From the NCBI RefSeq assembly GCF_963576545.1, contig NC_083639.1, forward strand, positions 17,485,118-17,549,117: 64,000 nucleotides of DNA, given 5' to 3'. Origin of the DNA: Limanda limanda. Lineage: Eukaryota; Chordata; Actinopteri; Pleuronectiformes; Pleuronectidae. The notes under the pieces were generated by a model that was not told the DNA's origin, made no database searches, and saw only the letters and a program-made list of their open reading frames with translations. Below, in pieces: positions 13,522-27,125 of this stretch (position 1 is the first letter of the stretch; each line of letters begins with the position of its first letter). The translations under genes were made by a program, and so were the position numbers.

Positions 13522-15391
13522 AAGAGACGTGTGTGGGGGGGGGGTTTTGTGTGTTTTCGTGGGTTTTTGTGTGTGTGTATTGCACAGGAGTAGCCTTAAC
13601 ATTAGGGCTATGTCTGGCCATATATCAATTAAAAACATTAGACATTACTAATTGATTATGGATTTTTATAAGACAAAGAATATGACTGTCTGAGGGGCAC
13701 AGGCTCAAAACATATGATCAATTGTAAAAAATAAAATAAACAAGTGAAATTTGATAATTTGATTAATGTCACTCTTTGTCACAGTCCCAACCTGAAGACA
13801 TCTTTTCCCTCATTGTATGTCCCTGTTACAAACACCAGCTGGCGAGGGAGCCGGCCACTGTCTCATTGGTTTAAACAATACAACATTAAGCTCAGCATGA
13901 ACTCTTTTAATATGTCGATATCAACAACTTACTTTTCTGTGGGAAACATCAAATGTTGTTGTTGTCTTTTCACCTCAATGGGAAATTAAGCATTACATTA
14001 CTGGGAATAAACAGGCCTGACATTATCTGTAGTTATTTTAGCAATTTAATTGAATTGTGGCAGACTTTAGAAACAACAAACTTTCTAAGGTGAATGTTTT
14101 TAAGTATATAGGTATGTAGGTAAATAGGTGTTCGATTTAGCTGCGGATCAGGAGCAGAAGCAAGTTTTGAGTTTTAATTTATCATTCTCTTTGCAGATTG
14201 CATAACAGGGAGCTCATCCAAATGAATAATCTGGATCTTTTCTATTATTTATTTTGTTTAAGCCACTGTATGCTAACAAATAAACCTGTAAATACCACCA
14301 ATGTGAAAGCTGAGAAACACAATGTGACTATGTGCCTTGTGTTAATTAAGAGGACTGTTGAACTTGGAGGAGGAATGTGCTCCACTGAGGGCAACTCAAG
14401 TCAAAAGTCATGAAATTTGAGTCTGATCCTTGTCATGTGACTAAAGTCATTACATCAAGTGTCCAGTGGGAGTGTGTTCCAATGTCCAGCAGTTACTATC
14501 AAAAGAGTGATTGTCTTTGCCTGTTTGGAGTCTGGACTGCGATCTGCAACAAAAGCCCTGATCAGATGACCTCAGTGACCTACCAGCACGATACAGCACT
14601 GCTGAACTCATGTCTGAACGTCATGTGGAGCCAGCGTAAGAACATCCATATGTGGGATTGCAAATTTATCCGCACCATTGTGTGAAACCTGAAGCTGTCA
14701 ACGTTTGTGATGTGCATGTAAGTTGTGTTGGTACAAAGCCCTGCAGTGGCCCTACCACAAACAAAGAAGAGGTGACCTGCTGAGTCAAGTAAACAGAGCC
14801 GCAGTCGGCTGAGCAGGATGAAATATAAGCATGAAGGATCCTCTTTGTCTGCGTTGGAGGAATAATGAGCTCAGTGATATATCTCAGGTGGTCAAAACAC
14901 TGAACAGTCTCCTGCAGCCTCGCTCCTTCTGTTGCTGCTGCTGGTAATAAACATGATGGTTAAGAGTAGACCGGGAGGCAATATGTGGAACAGGTGGCTG
15001 ATATTACGCACAACAGTGACATACATATCCTGCTGGACTCCAACAGAGAGAGACCTCTGGCTCTCAACACTTTGTTTAATGACCTCTCCAAGGGATACAC
15101 AGCTTCATGAGCCAGGCTTGCTGCAAGCACATCAGCACACAAACAAACTCACACAGAAAGATGTATTCACACAAGGCAGCTTCAGTACCAGAGCCTTTAA
15201 AAAAGCTATCACCTGTTTTCAGGCTGTAGCAAATATGCAGATTTTGGGTTTAGCTGTAAACAACTAGATCCAATTCATTAGACGCTTGTATCTCTGTCTC
15301 TTGTTGAAACTACATGAAATACCTGTTATGCTCACAATACGCTGTATATTCTTGTGATTGCTTAGTTGAGCACTTAACAGGGGCTGATCCA

Positions 15392-15411
15392 GGGGGGGGG
15401 GGGGGGGGGGT
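15392..15411. repeat. poly-G run
   Basis: About 18-20 consecutive G bases after ATCCAGG. The length is prone to sequencing error. Confidence 0.85.
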
Positions 15412-16499
15412 ACTGGCCTTAGCTGGAATCTAATTGGCCACTGAAGAGCCCCTGTCCTGTCACTTGTTTTAAAAAGCAAACTACTCACTTACTAACAATG
15501 CTTACAATAAATTTCACAGTTTGTTAAGAATTTGTTATTTTCTAAGGTTTTTTTAAACAATGTGCTTGAACAAGTAACGATTTTCAAAATATATTCAATG
15601 ACATGTGGCTTTGCTGAAAGTCGTAGAGCTAACGTTAAATAAGAATTGACTTCAATGAATGAGGATTTGTTCATGGATGTTGGACATATAATGGGCCCCT
15701 CTGTGCAAATTGTGGCCTCTTTTGTAAAGCAAAAGAACTGTGGTACATTAGTGGCTGCTGATGACTGTCGATGCTCTAATGTTCAGTAACCCCTAATGTT
15801 CTAACTGCTGCACTGACGACTACTAAAACATGTGAAACCATGGTGAGGTAAATGAAGCGTGGATTTTAAAGTCACTCAAGCAGCCTACCCTCATATAATC
15901 TTTTCAATATAATGTATATCCAGCGTTCCATTTTCATTAAGACTGTGTACTCAAGCCGTCAGCTCTACTCTGCTGTCGTCATGCCTCCTGATGCACTGCT
16001 CACCTGACAGCTGCATTAAATTGTCATTTGCACCTGTCGCTGCTGTTGCTGCTACTTTTGCGTTTCAGAAGTCCCACCTCTATGAAGTTTCTTATCTTTA
16101 TTCAAGAGCGCCGTCTTTCATTTTTTAATTGGTACGACTTCATCAATTCAATTTGAAGAAAGTAACAGCCCTATTCAAATTAAATACTTATTTGAGGTCC
16201 GTGACTTTGGTGAGGCGTTCTCTCGGTTGACGGTTTTTGACAGGGTCGTTTCTCAAAAAGGACAAAAAGGTAAGCATTTCTGCAAAACAGTAAATCTGAA
16301 TGCAAACAAACCATCTGGGTAATTTTTCACAAAATCAGGGACTGTTTTAGAGAGTGAGCGGGATTTTGAGGGAAAATCACAGCAAAATCTGAACGTGAAA
16401 TGAAAGAATAATCCTTTCAAAATAAAGGACATGCTCTTGAATGAAGCCAGGAAATAAAACTCTGTACACTTGCATCCACCAAGGTTCAAACTGTTGATC

Positions 16500-16900
16500 C
16501 CTGTTGCGGGTGGAAATCAAAGGCAGGAGGCGTTGTTCTCAAGTTTAAATTAAGCAGGTTTATTCAGAGGTCTGCGGTGTCTAGCAAATGATCATGCATG
16601 GTCAACTGATCCTGGTCAGGAAAAATGGCGTTTAGTCAGAGTGCGTACAAAGCTTATATATCGATACTGGGCGTGACAGAGGTTCTTCTTGGATTGGGAT
16701 TGGTCGGATCTCGTCGGGTCGTCCTCCTGGCGTCGTTTGGTCCTCCTCCTGGCGTTGCGTGATGACGTGCAAGCCGTGTCGCGGTTACTAAAGTTCATGA
16801 GCATATTGCCTCGTGTGTGCGCTTATTTTATGTGTGTGTGAAGTGAAGTGAGGTCATAGAAAACTGTGAGAAAGGCATGAAAACCTCTAATCTAATCTGT
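16500..16900 (-). mobile_element. candidate solo LTR
   Basis: On the minus strand a TATATAAG box (16660-16653) is followed about 95 nt later by AATAAA (16564-16559) and then about 60 nt of U5-like sequence. This is the promoter-to-polyA spacing of a retroelement LTR. No gag, pol or primer-binding site is adjacent. The outer ends and the target duplication were not resolved, so the limits are approximate and the family is not assigned. Confidence 0.4.
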
Positions 16901-18549
16901 CCGCTGTGTGTGTGTGAGGGAGTCTCAGAACTAATATAATGAAGTGATTCATGAAGCCAGAGGTTTGAAAACCTGTTATCTGTCCGCTATGCCAGACTCC
17001 CTTTTTAAGGAGTATGAAACATTCTGAGGTTGAGAAGCAGGAGAAGAACTATGTGTTATGTTTGTGTGTTTACGCTATGTGTATCTGACTACACGTTAAA
17101 GTGTGTGTATGTGTGTGAACAGTGGTGTATTGTCAATATCCCCTACTCCCTGCTGGGCACAGAGGGAAACACACACATAATGTCGTATGATTGTCTGCAA
17201 ATACAGTTGAGAAAAAATATTACAGTGGGTTCTTGCATCAACTCAATATGTGAAAATAGTCAAATTAATCTGATCATCTGTCTGAAATGGTAACAGATTA
17301 ACACGGATTAACACGGAGGATTGTATGTACTGTGTCAGTACATACAGTACTGTGGGATAATTACACAATTAATTATAGATCCAGCTTTTTAAGCTGTAAA
17401 ACCCATATGCAACGCTTGTACTCCATCCTGTGTTCATTAAACATAGAAGATAGAAAATAAAATTCTGTTAATTACTGAGTATTTCTTGTTGCGGTTTATC
17501 AAGTCAAATATTTCCCATAATACATTTTTCAGTCCAATATCTATACACATAGATGTCACATCAGTATTCAATCATATTCATTAATTTTTCCGATTTTACT
17601 TTTATAATTCAACAAATAAAATGGTTGCAGATTAGATTTTGATGATTTTTATCGTTCCTTTATTCTGCGCAGTGAATTGAATGAAAAGAGAGAGCTCCTA
17701 AACAAAGACACCAAACCTAAAGTAGGGTCGGCTTGAATGTATATTAGTGTAGATTGTTTTTTTTCAATTTCGTGTGGTGCTTGGGTTTGAATTAGAGCAA
17801 TGCAAAGTGTCAAAGGAGCTATTTTACAAGAGGGATTTTCCCATTTTAATCAAGATCCACTCTTTTGTTTTCCTCCCGACACATTCATTAACACTTGTTA
17901 TAATAACCCCGCGCTGACCTCAGTGTCTAAGCATTAAATTCAAGTCCAGATATGCAAATCACACAATAATTCTATCACTTCCTCACACATTAAAAAACAC
18001 AGAGTCCGGATCCGCGGTCTACACTTCCAGAACTCTGCTGCTTTGTGTCTCTTGTGCTTCCGTCACAATTCTTGTTAGAGAAAGGGAGAGAGAGCGCGTT
18101 GGAGAACCTCTGCAGGTGGCAAGGCTGTTTGGGGATGATGAGCGATGGGGTGTCTCATGCCCCCATCTTTAATTCAGACGTCTCATGCTTCTGTGGTGCC
18201 GCGAAAACAAGAGACTTAAGATAGAAGATTGATGCTTGAGTGGGAGGCATACACAGCCTGTGTGAGTCACACAGCTGGGGCATCCTGCAACAAACTAAGC
18301 GGTGGATTCGCAGTTCATATGTCACGCCACGTCTATTGACTGGTCTGTCTGGTTATGTTGGTTTATTCATGAATCACATCAGGTCTCGTCTTTTCATGTG
18401 TTTTGTTGCATTGAATTATCGCTGAGATGTTAACAGCAAATACAGCTGGAGGGAAGATTTTAGAAATTTGAGTGAATGATGCTTTCACTATGGAGTAAAA
18501 CAAAGCCAGATAAACCGAGCGCCCGGGGACAATAATGAGGTGTGGGCTC

Positions 18550-18735
18550 TCACACAAACAAACACACAAACACATGCACACACATTTTACTAACTAACTT
18601 TGTCTATCTCTCCCACACACACACAGACACACACACAAACACACTCTCTCTCTCACTTTTACTAATTTTCCCTCTCTCTCACACGGACATATGCAATCAC
18701 ACCCACACACTCTCACGCACACACCGACACAGACA

Positions 18736-18766
<31 letters not shown>

Positions 18767-18795
18767 ACACACACACATACACACACACACAAACA
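18550..18795. repeat. compound CA/CT microsatellite
   Basis: Mixed CA and CT arrays with a pure CT run near 18734-18762. They explain the long open frames seen here. Confidence 0.9.
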
Positions 18796-18994
18796 CCACG
18801 AACCTTAAAATTGGAGCGTCAGAGACCAACCAGTGTTCCCATGCTGCAGTAATTTGGTTCTACTGTGTCTTGTCATTTGCGGCATTTGGACTGAAGAGAA
18901 AATTATTTATGAATATGAACCTTAACAAAATAACAAATGTTTTTTTTTTTTTATTACACAGTGCCTATTTACAAATCACAGCCCAGAGTTGGAT

Positions 18995-20264
18995 TACAGT
19001 TTTTCACAATTGTTAACACACGTTTTTCAAAACAATAACGGCTTTCTCAAAACTGCACACAGAAAACTGAAAACCTCACACACAAAATGCTAAACCTGAC
19101 ACTCCCTTTGCAAGATGACTCATTGCCATCAAAATGGAACTCGTGTTTTCATTTGGTACACACAGCCATGTTTTCAAATGACACACACATACCATTTATT
19201 GAGAACACACAACTAAGCATTTGCTTACACACTTCCAAGCATTTACAGCACACTGAAGTGCAAAATTGAAAACACAATCATCAAAATGGAACACACCATA
19301 TGAATGACTGACTCTGGAGAATTAGCCATTTCTCCTTTTGTAAACTGTCTCAGTGTAGGCCTACTTTTTTCATAGTCAAACATAAAACAGCACACAAAAA
19401 GGTTTATTTCAATGCACACAGAGAACAGTACAGTACTGACACATACAGCATGATAATGCAAGTTACAGTATGGACACAGAGAGGTCAACACAGTGGGCTA
19501 CAGTGAGACACTGTAGAAAAGGAACAATATTGGATTACAGGTACAATACATGCATGTGTCAGTGCTGAATGTTTGGTACTAACAAGCACAAACTCTCGCC
19601 GTAACTCCTTGATGCGTCTGTGTTCGGTTTGAATGGGACCCTGTTCACTTGTTTCCTCCGCATGGCATTCCTGTGAAGAATACCGTCCAATGTAGAGAGG
19701 CTGACGGTCTGGACGTTTCTAAATGTAGCATGGTCAGCCAGGATCCTAGTTTTTATTTGTCTGAGTGTGATAGCGTTGTTCTCATGAACCATATCTACAA
19801 TTTCAGTCTCCTGTTCGGCTGTGAACATGCGTGTTCTTCCTCCACGGTGTGGTTCTCTTTCAGTCCTGCAAAATATAAATACTGTGAGCACACTGTATTC
19901 TATTCTATTCCATTGTTCATCAAACAAAACAGAGGCTGAAGGCACTTTTATGCTGCAATCCTGATTGCAAATTGCTCAACAGACCTGAATGTTTAGAGAT
20001 TTGAGTATTTGTGTGTTGTAGGTTGATGCTTTGATATTTTAGGGTGAGAAGTGTGTGCAACAACTGAACATTGTGTGTAGTGTTTTGACAACAAGGTGAT
20101 GTGTAATTGAAATCAGAGTGTAAAGAAGGAAAGTCAGAGTCTAATGAGATAAGGGAGTGTGAAGTAGTGCCAAATTGGGTCAAGCTATTGGTACATGAAG
20201 TGAATGTTGTGCAAATTGTGCAGAATTTTTGCTTTTTGTGTGTTAACAACTGTGAAAAACTGTA
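18995..20264 (-). mobile_element. Tc1/mariner-type transposon, non-autonomous
   Basis: Left terminus begins CAGTTTTTCACAATTG at 18997. The right terminus (ending 20262) is its reverse complement with one mismatch over 25 nt. Both are flanked by TA (18995-18996 and 20263-20264), the Tc1/mariner target duplication. The inside is about 1.27 kb and has short ACAC/AAAAT subterminal motifs. It contains a transposase N-terminal remnant on the minus strand but no recognisable DDE catalytic domain, so the copy should be immobile by itself. Confidence 0.8.
19559..19885 (-). pseudogene. transposase helix-turn-helix remnant
   Basis: The minus strand reads FTAEQETEIVDMVHENNAIT, then LRQIKTRILAD and LSTLDGILHRNAMRRKQV, the DNA-binding half of an IS630/Tc1-like transposase as found in fish elements. 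Near 19614 the frame breaks: after NTD, the neighbouring frame continues with a RIKELRREFV-like sequence, which suggests a one-base deletion. The rest of the enzyme is missing. Confidence 0.65.
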
Positions 20265-23044
20265 ATAATACAAGGTCCCTGTGAAGGCCTTTATCATTTA
20301 ATTTCTAAAGTGTCTGAGTGGTGCACAGTTAAATACACAGCATAGAGTGGATGTTTTTTATTCTTCAGGCTCAAAGTCTCAGTGAATTCAATAAATAATG
20401 GACAGTTTGGACACAACATTAAAGTGCAGATTCTCTGCTTTCATTTAAGGAGGTTTAAACTTTGAAGCTGTGAATGTAATTATAAAAGACTAAAGACCTA
20501 AAGCTCCACTTTCGCCCACTAGAAACCAAGTCAATTAATTACTCAACAGAAACATGACAGTGTTGGACAAATTGAACAATACATTGACAGGTATAAAAAT
20601 GTTATTAGTGTCATGGGAGAGAAAACTATTGACTGATGTCCTAATGGTTATGTTTGGTATTTTATTACTAAATTCATGCTTGTTTATAATAGTATAATAG
20701 TTGTTGATAAATAATGACGTTCTTGGTATTTTTTCTTCTTCTTCAGACATATTGAGGTAACGGTAACTTTTTTCAGATGTCCACTCAGGTGAACAGCATG
20801 TGTTTGACTTTTCAACCATTTTCAAGAAATGTTTATTTAATAAATCAATGCATGAAATTCTATATTATGTGAAAACAACAATATAATATGTATTTTTATG
20901 TGTTCACATATTTAGATATACATTGTTTATCCTGAGTATTTCATAAATTACTCAACCATATTAATGAAACCATCACCTTTTGTCTAGAGCAGAGTTTCTT
21001 TTCCTTTTTGGAATGCATTGAGGTTTGTATTGGACACATTTTGATTCATCATGGTCTATTAAAAATAATATACAAAATATAAAGTGTTATATAAATGTTG
21101 TTTTTTTTTAAACTAATAACTCCAAATAGTATTCTAATAACATTCTTAAAGCTGATTTATTTACTGACAAAACAGTTGATAAAGTATTTTCAATATTAAT
21201 AAAGTCAATGTCTTGTAATATAGCCTGGGATGCATGATCGTGGATAGATGATTAATTGCAATTTCCTCCCATAATAATATCAATACTTGTACTACTCCCT
21301 AGTTGTTTCTTGATGTCAGCCAATTTCATTTGCCTGCAAGGGTCTGGAGAAGGACAAGCAAGTACTCCTGACCAGCTCCGCATTTCTGATTGCGTGTCGG
21401 CCATCTTGGTTTCTAAATTTGTGTTGCCCTATCACAGGGTGGACAGTGGGTGGCAGTGTATGGGAGGAGTGCACTGTAGTGGTTGATGTGCAATTATACG
21501 ATCGACAATCATGCACAAGAAAACAGCTTTTGAAAACCTGTCCACTATAGTGAAAGGGTTAATAGAACATCATGTTACTTAACTGTCATTTTGAAATATG
21601 TTTAAGGGATGTCAAAGAAAATACATCTTTAAATGTCATAGTTTAAAGTATATCTACTGTATGTATCTGTGTCCAACACAAAGTTTTGTTTAATACAAGC
21701 AGCTCATCAATAATAGATTCAGGACTGTCCCTGTCCTGAAAACTTTCACTACTTATTTTGCATTTCCTTGCAATATGGGTCCATATACATGACTGACTGA
21801 TAGCAGCTTAAGCTGTCAAAAGCTTTAGCTTTAAACCATAATTAGAGCTAGAACCTGAATATTACGGTTTTAATTCAACATTTGCAGCCAACCGATACCA
21901 AAAGTTGTAGCCTACCATTAACAATCTCTGTCCTCCCAGTATAGCTCAAAGAAGCCACAACAATCTGTAACACACGTCCTCGCTTTTCCAGTCATTTTAA
22001 AAGCACAAATCCTAGTTCTAACAAATAAAAAAGCTGCCTCTGATACCTGCCTGGTTCTGTGTGATTACCAGAAACCTCAAATCCATCCTCAGGACTGTGC
22101 TGGAGGAAGGTTTAACAAATCATTTAATTCAAAATTGTTATTAGCTTGGAAAGAGAAATGTGCCCAGTAAAGTGAAAGGCAATCTGCTGATTTCACTGTC
22201 AGATGATTTGCACTGAAAATCGACAAGGAGAGAATATTGGTGTCACCAAAAACAACCATGAATCATCCAGTGGGGAGTTTGACCATTCATTTAAATTTAA
22301 CATTCTTAGATAAATAAACAAATAAAAGGATCATTAAAACTCTTAAATCTGAAGCATCTAATGTTAAGTATCTTGTCATCCAGCAGTCCAACAACCCCCG
22401 ACATCATCCTGCAGAGGACCGAGGGAATTGTGAGACAGATAAATGGACTGAGACTACAGGTGCTTTGAATGAATTTCCCCATGTTCCTCCAGAGAGAGGA
22501 CCCCTCAAGGTATTAAAGGCAAAGGAGCCACATAAGAAACAGACATGAGAACAGAAGGACGCATCTAATCTTTTGTCTAAACTCATTATTGTCACTGTCA
22601 CATCTGAAAATCACATATATTCAAATTAATCTCATGAATATATTCGGCTTGTTACCAATTGCAGCTTTAAGAATATTGTGAAAGTGAATTACAGCAAAAG
22701 TTAAAAGAACAGTCTGCCGACTTTTTCAACCTGAATAACTTAATAAATAAAATGGATAGCTTAAATATCCAGCTGTGAATTTTTCATTGAAAAATATAAC
22801 TGAAAAACCGAATTAAGTACTAAACATAACCTGTGATAAACTGAATTGTTTGAAGTAATTGTTGAATCATGTCAGTACTATTTTGAGTTTCTGTTATTTT
22901 CTCTCTTAACAGAGATATAATTATAATTACATTTCTAATCAGTCTATAAATATAACTATAGCGGATACAGTTATATCATTATATACAATACATTTCAATG
23001 TGAAAACCTCTGCAGGTATGATTTACAGGGAATAACCATAGTCA

Positions 23045-23049
<5 letters not shown>

Positions 23050-23125
<76 letters not shown>
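23050..23125. repeat. (GT)n microsatellite
   Basis: Long, nearly pure GT array directly next to a MITE-like repeat. Confidence 0.95.
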
Positions 23126-23151
23126 TGTGTCTGTGTGCGAGTGCATGTCTA

Positions 23152-23358
23152 TATAGTTATAAGGGCCTATTTTGGTTTAATACCATCATTGTGAGAAATT
23201 TTGGCTGGTCTACACAACTACACATTTTTTTAGGGTTAGGAATTGGTTTAAGGGTTAGGGTTAGAATTAGGTTTAGGTCAGGGTTAGGCATCTAGTGGTG
23301 ATGGTTTAGGTTAGGGGCTAGGGAATGCATTATGTCAATGAGTGTCCTCACAACTATA
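23152..23358. mobile_element. MITE-like repeat with TTAGGG-like interior, copy 2
   Basis: Same ends (TATAGTTATAAGG at 23152 and CCTCACAACTATA at 23346-23358), the same AATACCATCAT(C/T)GTGAG block and TTAGGG-like interior as copy 1. It sits directly after a long GT array. Confidence 0.65.
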
Positions 23359-25309
23359 GAGAGACGTGCATGTGTGGGTATGTGTGTTTGTGTGTGAGCG
23401 CAACACTCCCTCATCACATTCCATATGTTCAGATCGGACAACAATTGTTTGCTCTTACTTGGCTCTTACCATCGCAATCCAACATTCACTGCCAAACTAA
23501 TTTACTCCTGCCGCCAGCCCTCTTCATAGTTGCCTTGGAAACAAAACTTGTGGTAGCTTTTCTGTTTAGTGAAAGTGAAGTAATTGATGCATTATATGCT
23601 AATCAGAAATAACAGTGTGGGTAGGACGGTGTGGATGCTCACCCAGTTGGCATACCAAGCAGATGCAGATGAGTGTAAAGCTGTCTGTTTCCTGGGCAGA
23701 CATTTAATGATGAATGCCAGGCGTAGCTCTGCTGATGGAACCGTCTGCTTCCTGCTCAGCAGACCAGCAAAGACACAGTCAATGGAATATTAAAATCATT
23801 ATATCTGCGAATGAAAAAAAAACATATGAGAGCGCTCTGGAGGCGGGAAATGGTGCCGCGATGGTGCTGGCGTGATTGTTCAAAAGAAACCATTTCTCCA
23901 GGCTGGAGATTCTCCGACGCCGCTGTGGCCATCACTGATATTCCCAGAGCAGATAAAACATCTCTCTTTATGGTGGACTATGAAACATCCCACAGAGAAA
24001 GATGATTGCTTTAATTGACTGAGAGATTCAATAAGGTTATAGTAGAGGGAAAAATGCACATACTGGAAGATCATAGTAAAATGTATCACTTTTATGTCAC
24101 CATGTGGATGATGGCCTAAATGGTTCAATAAATGTTGCTATTTGTTTTTGTTGCCTCTATTTGTTCTTACGACTTATTCTCGAAAGGCTGCCCCTAATGA
24201 GCATAGCTCTAGATGAAAAACCATATAGCAGTGGCTGCTGGTACAGTAGCATTGATTTGGTCTCCTGAGAGTTGACAGGCGGGAGACAAAAGATAGTGGG
24301 AGGAAACTGAAGTGCAGTGTCCTGAATTATTTAGTGCAGGGGAACTTCTCTCTCATTTAGGAAGATTTAGAGATGTGGCAAATCACTCCATTGTCAATCT
24401 TGCACAGTTCCGAGCAGAATGACTGCGGAGAAATCAGGTTTCATATCTGGTGACTATTCTTTACCAGGGTCCTCTTTTCCTCTCTTCCCTGCACAGTACA
24501 TCTAAAAATAAAAAAGGATGCATTCGTTATCCACTGGCCATTGTGTTTTTCTCTGTGGCCTTATCTCTCTCATTCAGATTCTGCCGCGACAGCAACTTCT
24601 GTATCGAGTCTTACTTACACATTTGGAAGCACATTTGTCCAAGTTGTAGTTGTATGCAGAGTTGCACATAATGAGAAAAATGTGGCGCTGCTGCAAAGGG
24701 AGATAAGAGTGACCTGCGTGACACCGAGAGGCATCCGGCCATAGATTTAGTAGAATAGACAAATATCCACATCTCACAGTGATGCTTCTTTTAAAACTTT
24801 AAAACAGCTTCTGTTTCATTTTACAGCCCTGAGACTTTGTGTGCTGTTACTTCCATGATGAGATTTTGACTTCACTTCTTACATTTCACTTTTTACCACC
24901 TGTCCTAAGACCAAGGAGCACTCAGACCCAATAAAGACACTTTTACACAGACATTCATCTGCCACTGGCCACAGCCCTGTTCAGCTCATATTGTCTCACT
25001 TTCTCCCATCTCTGCCATCTCCCAGTGTCTGTTAAGACAGGAAGCTGTGTGCACGGAGAAGCTGTTGTCTTATTAACTTGTACCACTGAGGAGGAAAAAT
25101 GGATAACAGGCAACCTTGATTGTCCATCCTCGACCTTAGACAACAGACTGAATCACTGTAAATGATGAGACACAAAGGATTATCTGTTTTTAATCCTTCT
25201 TTATTAGCTGTGCTGCCATGGTGAGTTATATATTTCAACATTAACCTCATGTCAACTTTATATGTGAGAAACCAGGTTAAGAGCTTCCAGCCGTGCTAGC
25301 ATCAGCTAG

Positions 25310-25565
25310 AGGCTGTATAATAGACTGTACAGTATATATAGATGGACGATGCATCTCCACTTCCCCCCACTAGACAGAAACTAAGCCGTATTATCCCAGA
25401 TTCGAACGCTGCCATCTTGAGCCAGAGTCAGCACAGTAGTGATCAGGGGATGGAGCCCTGTTAGCGAGGTCCCATCGATGCCAATCCCAACCAATCAAAA
25501 GGGAGTCTCAGCTGTCAATCATGACATGTCACCCTGTTGTTCAAGCATCAAATAACCAATACAAC
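25310..25565. repeat. dispersed teleost repeat
   Basis: GACTGTACAGTATATATAGA, then GGACGATGCATCTCCACTTC and CGCTGCCATCTTGAGCC, matching a common short interspersed family of fish genomes as I remember it. A related start (GACTGTATATAAAAATGGAT) is seen at 35837. Confidence 0.45.
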
Positions 25566-26564
25566 TTAGAGGAAAGATTAACAGATGAACAAACATCAGA
25601 GTGATAAAAAAAACGACCTAAAATAACAGAAACCATCTATGAATAAAATTATTAGAAGTGTTCTTTGATTTGTTTAGTTAGCTCCACCAGTCATGGAGGG
25701 GCTTCATCCTGCAGAGGCTACATTAGAAGACCGGATGTGTCATAGGGGTGTTACTTGGCTGTCCCATTTCAATGGCTCCTTCAAATGCGACCAACACATG
25801 TGTCCTTTTATTCACAAGAAACAAAGTGCCCAACAGGTGCATCCTTCCTGACCAGACCTATCCCAGGATTCATTGCACGTAGGTGAGGTTTTTCAAAGAG
25901 GTAATGGTGCTGGCATGCGACCAGATACTTGAGTATCATTCTTCAAATCAACTAAACAGCTAACAGTAGACACGTTAAAAAACCAAGGGGCATTAAAACT
26001 TTCTTGTTGTGTCCAATATCAGCTGCGTTGCTAGGCAACAGCAATATGGGTGGGACGAGCTATTGGCGAAAGAATTAGAATTATTGTTAAAATGTATTAC
26101 TCTATGAACCATCAATATCTGTTGCAAAGTTCACAGCATTCCATCCAATAGTGGTCCAGATAAGGTATTTCACTCGGAGGGACCAACCAACCAACTGATA
26201 GAAATTGCCATTATAGCTCCAGGAAGCTAACGTGGCTAAAACAACACATATTTAACTCTATACACTATAATAGTTTCACATATATAGAACATTCATTAGC
26301 TGCTGTTTCAGCAGGAGATGAATTCAATGGGACATTTGATTTCAATTTAAAATGAAAAGAAAAGGTTATAGTCAAATAATCTTGTTTGACCAATAAAAGT
26401 CAAACACCCAGAGCACACTGAACACACTATGGACACCAGTGACATCTTATCTCTGAAGTGACACGGGCTTTAAGAGCAAACACAGACAATGGTATTATTC
26501 ACTTTAGCTGAATGGTACTTTGCAGTCATCAGATTTGAGTGTCGTTAGTGTAACTTTTCCTTTA

Positions 26565-27125
26565 AGACTTAATTACCTCTGCCAAGGACATTATGCTTTG
26601 GTTTTGTTTGTCTGCTCGTTAGCAGGATTACATTAAAAAACTACTTTGCGGATTACCATGAAACTGGGTGTAAGGATGCGATATGTGTCAGGAAAGAATC
26701 CATTCAATCACTTTCTCTGCAGCATTTCCCACAGAATTCCTTCAGTGGCGGTACCTTGCTTTGCCGCACAACAGATGCACAGGGTACGGCCACACAGACG
26801 AATGCAAAGCATATATCACAGGTCAAAGTTCATCAAAGCTTAACCTTAAACCGAGCTGCAGCTTTCCTCCACTATAGGAAGAAAGTAAATGTTTTATCCT
26901 CCCCCTCGTTTCCACAGATTCCTCAGAGTGCCTATCTAGTTTCAACTGCATTTGTAAAATGTTATTGTGGATCTGGATCAGGAGGCGAATCATGGAATTC
27001 TTTTTTAACTTTCTTTAACATTGCAGGATGGGGTTCTCAGAGAATAATTCATGGATCTTGATGAAAACAAATCTGACATTTCAGCTGAATGATATTTATG
27101 AGTGAGCACAATTTGGTGCAGATCC
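26565..27125 (+). repeat. dispersed teleost repeat, copy 1 (interrupted)
   Basis: Left part (26565-26720) has TTAATTACCTCTGCCAAGGA, TTTGTTTGTCTG and a GGATTACCATGAAACTGGGTG block. The right part (26960-27125) has GGATCTGGATCAGG, ACTTTCTTTAACATTG and TCATGGATCTTGATGAAAA. About 240 nt of unrelated sequence lies between. Related copies are at 38.6 and 41.7 kb. Confidence 0.6.

Larger units (their letters stand above)
13522..18550. other. gene-free stretch
   Basis: Contains the poly-G run and the LTR candidate. Otherwise unremarkable AT-rich sequence with GT-rich patches. No open frame resembles a known protein. Confidence 0.5.

Noticed and set aside
14410..15267. Open frames of 91 and 111 codons
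   Set aside because: No recognisable motifs, no convincing splice partners, and length within chance for this much DNA.
15392..15411. G-quadruplex regulatory element
   Set aside because: A single poly-G run without loop pattern is more likely simple repeat or sequencing slip.
19920..20297. 125-codon minus-strand open frame
   Set aside because: Lies in the terminal part of the Tc1/mariner-type element, is low-complexity Ser/Thr/His, and resembles no transposase.
25395..25415. tRNA T-loop-like word (GATTCGAACGC)
   Set aside because: No matching arms, anticodon loop or B-box spacing around it. It is inside a dispersed repeat.
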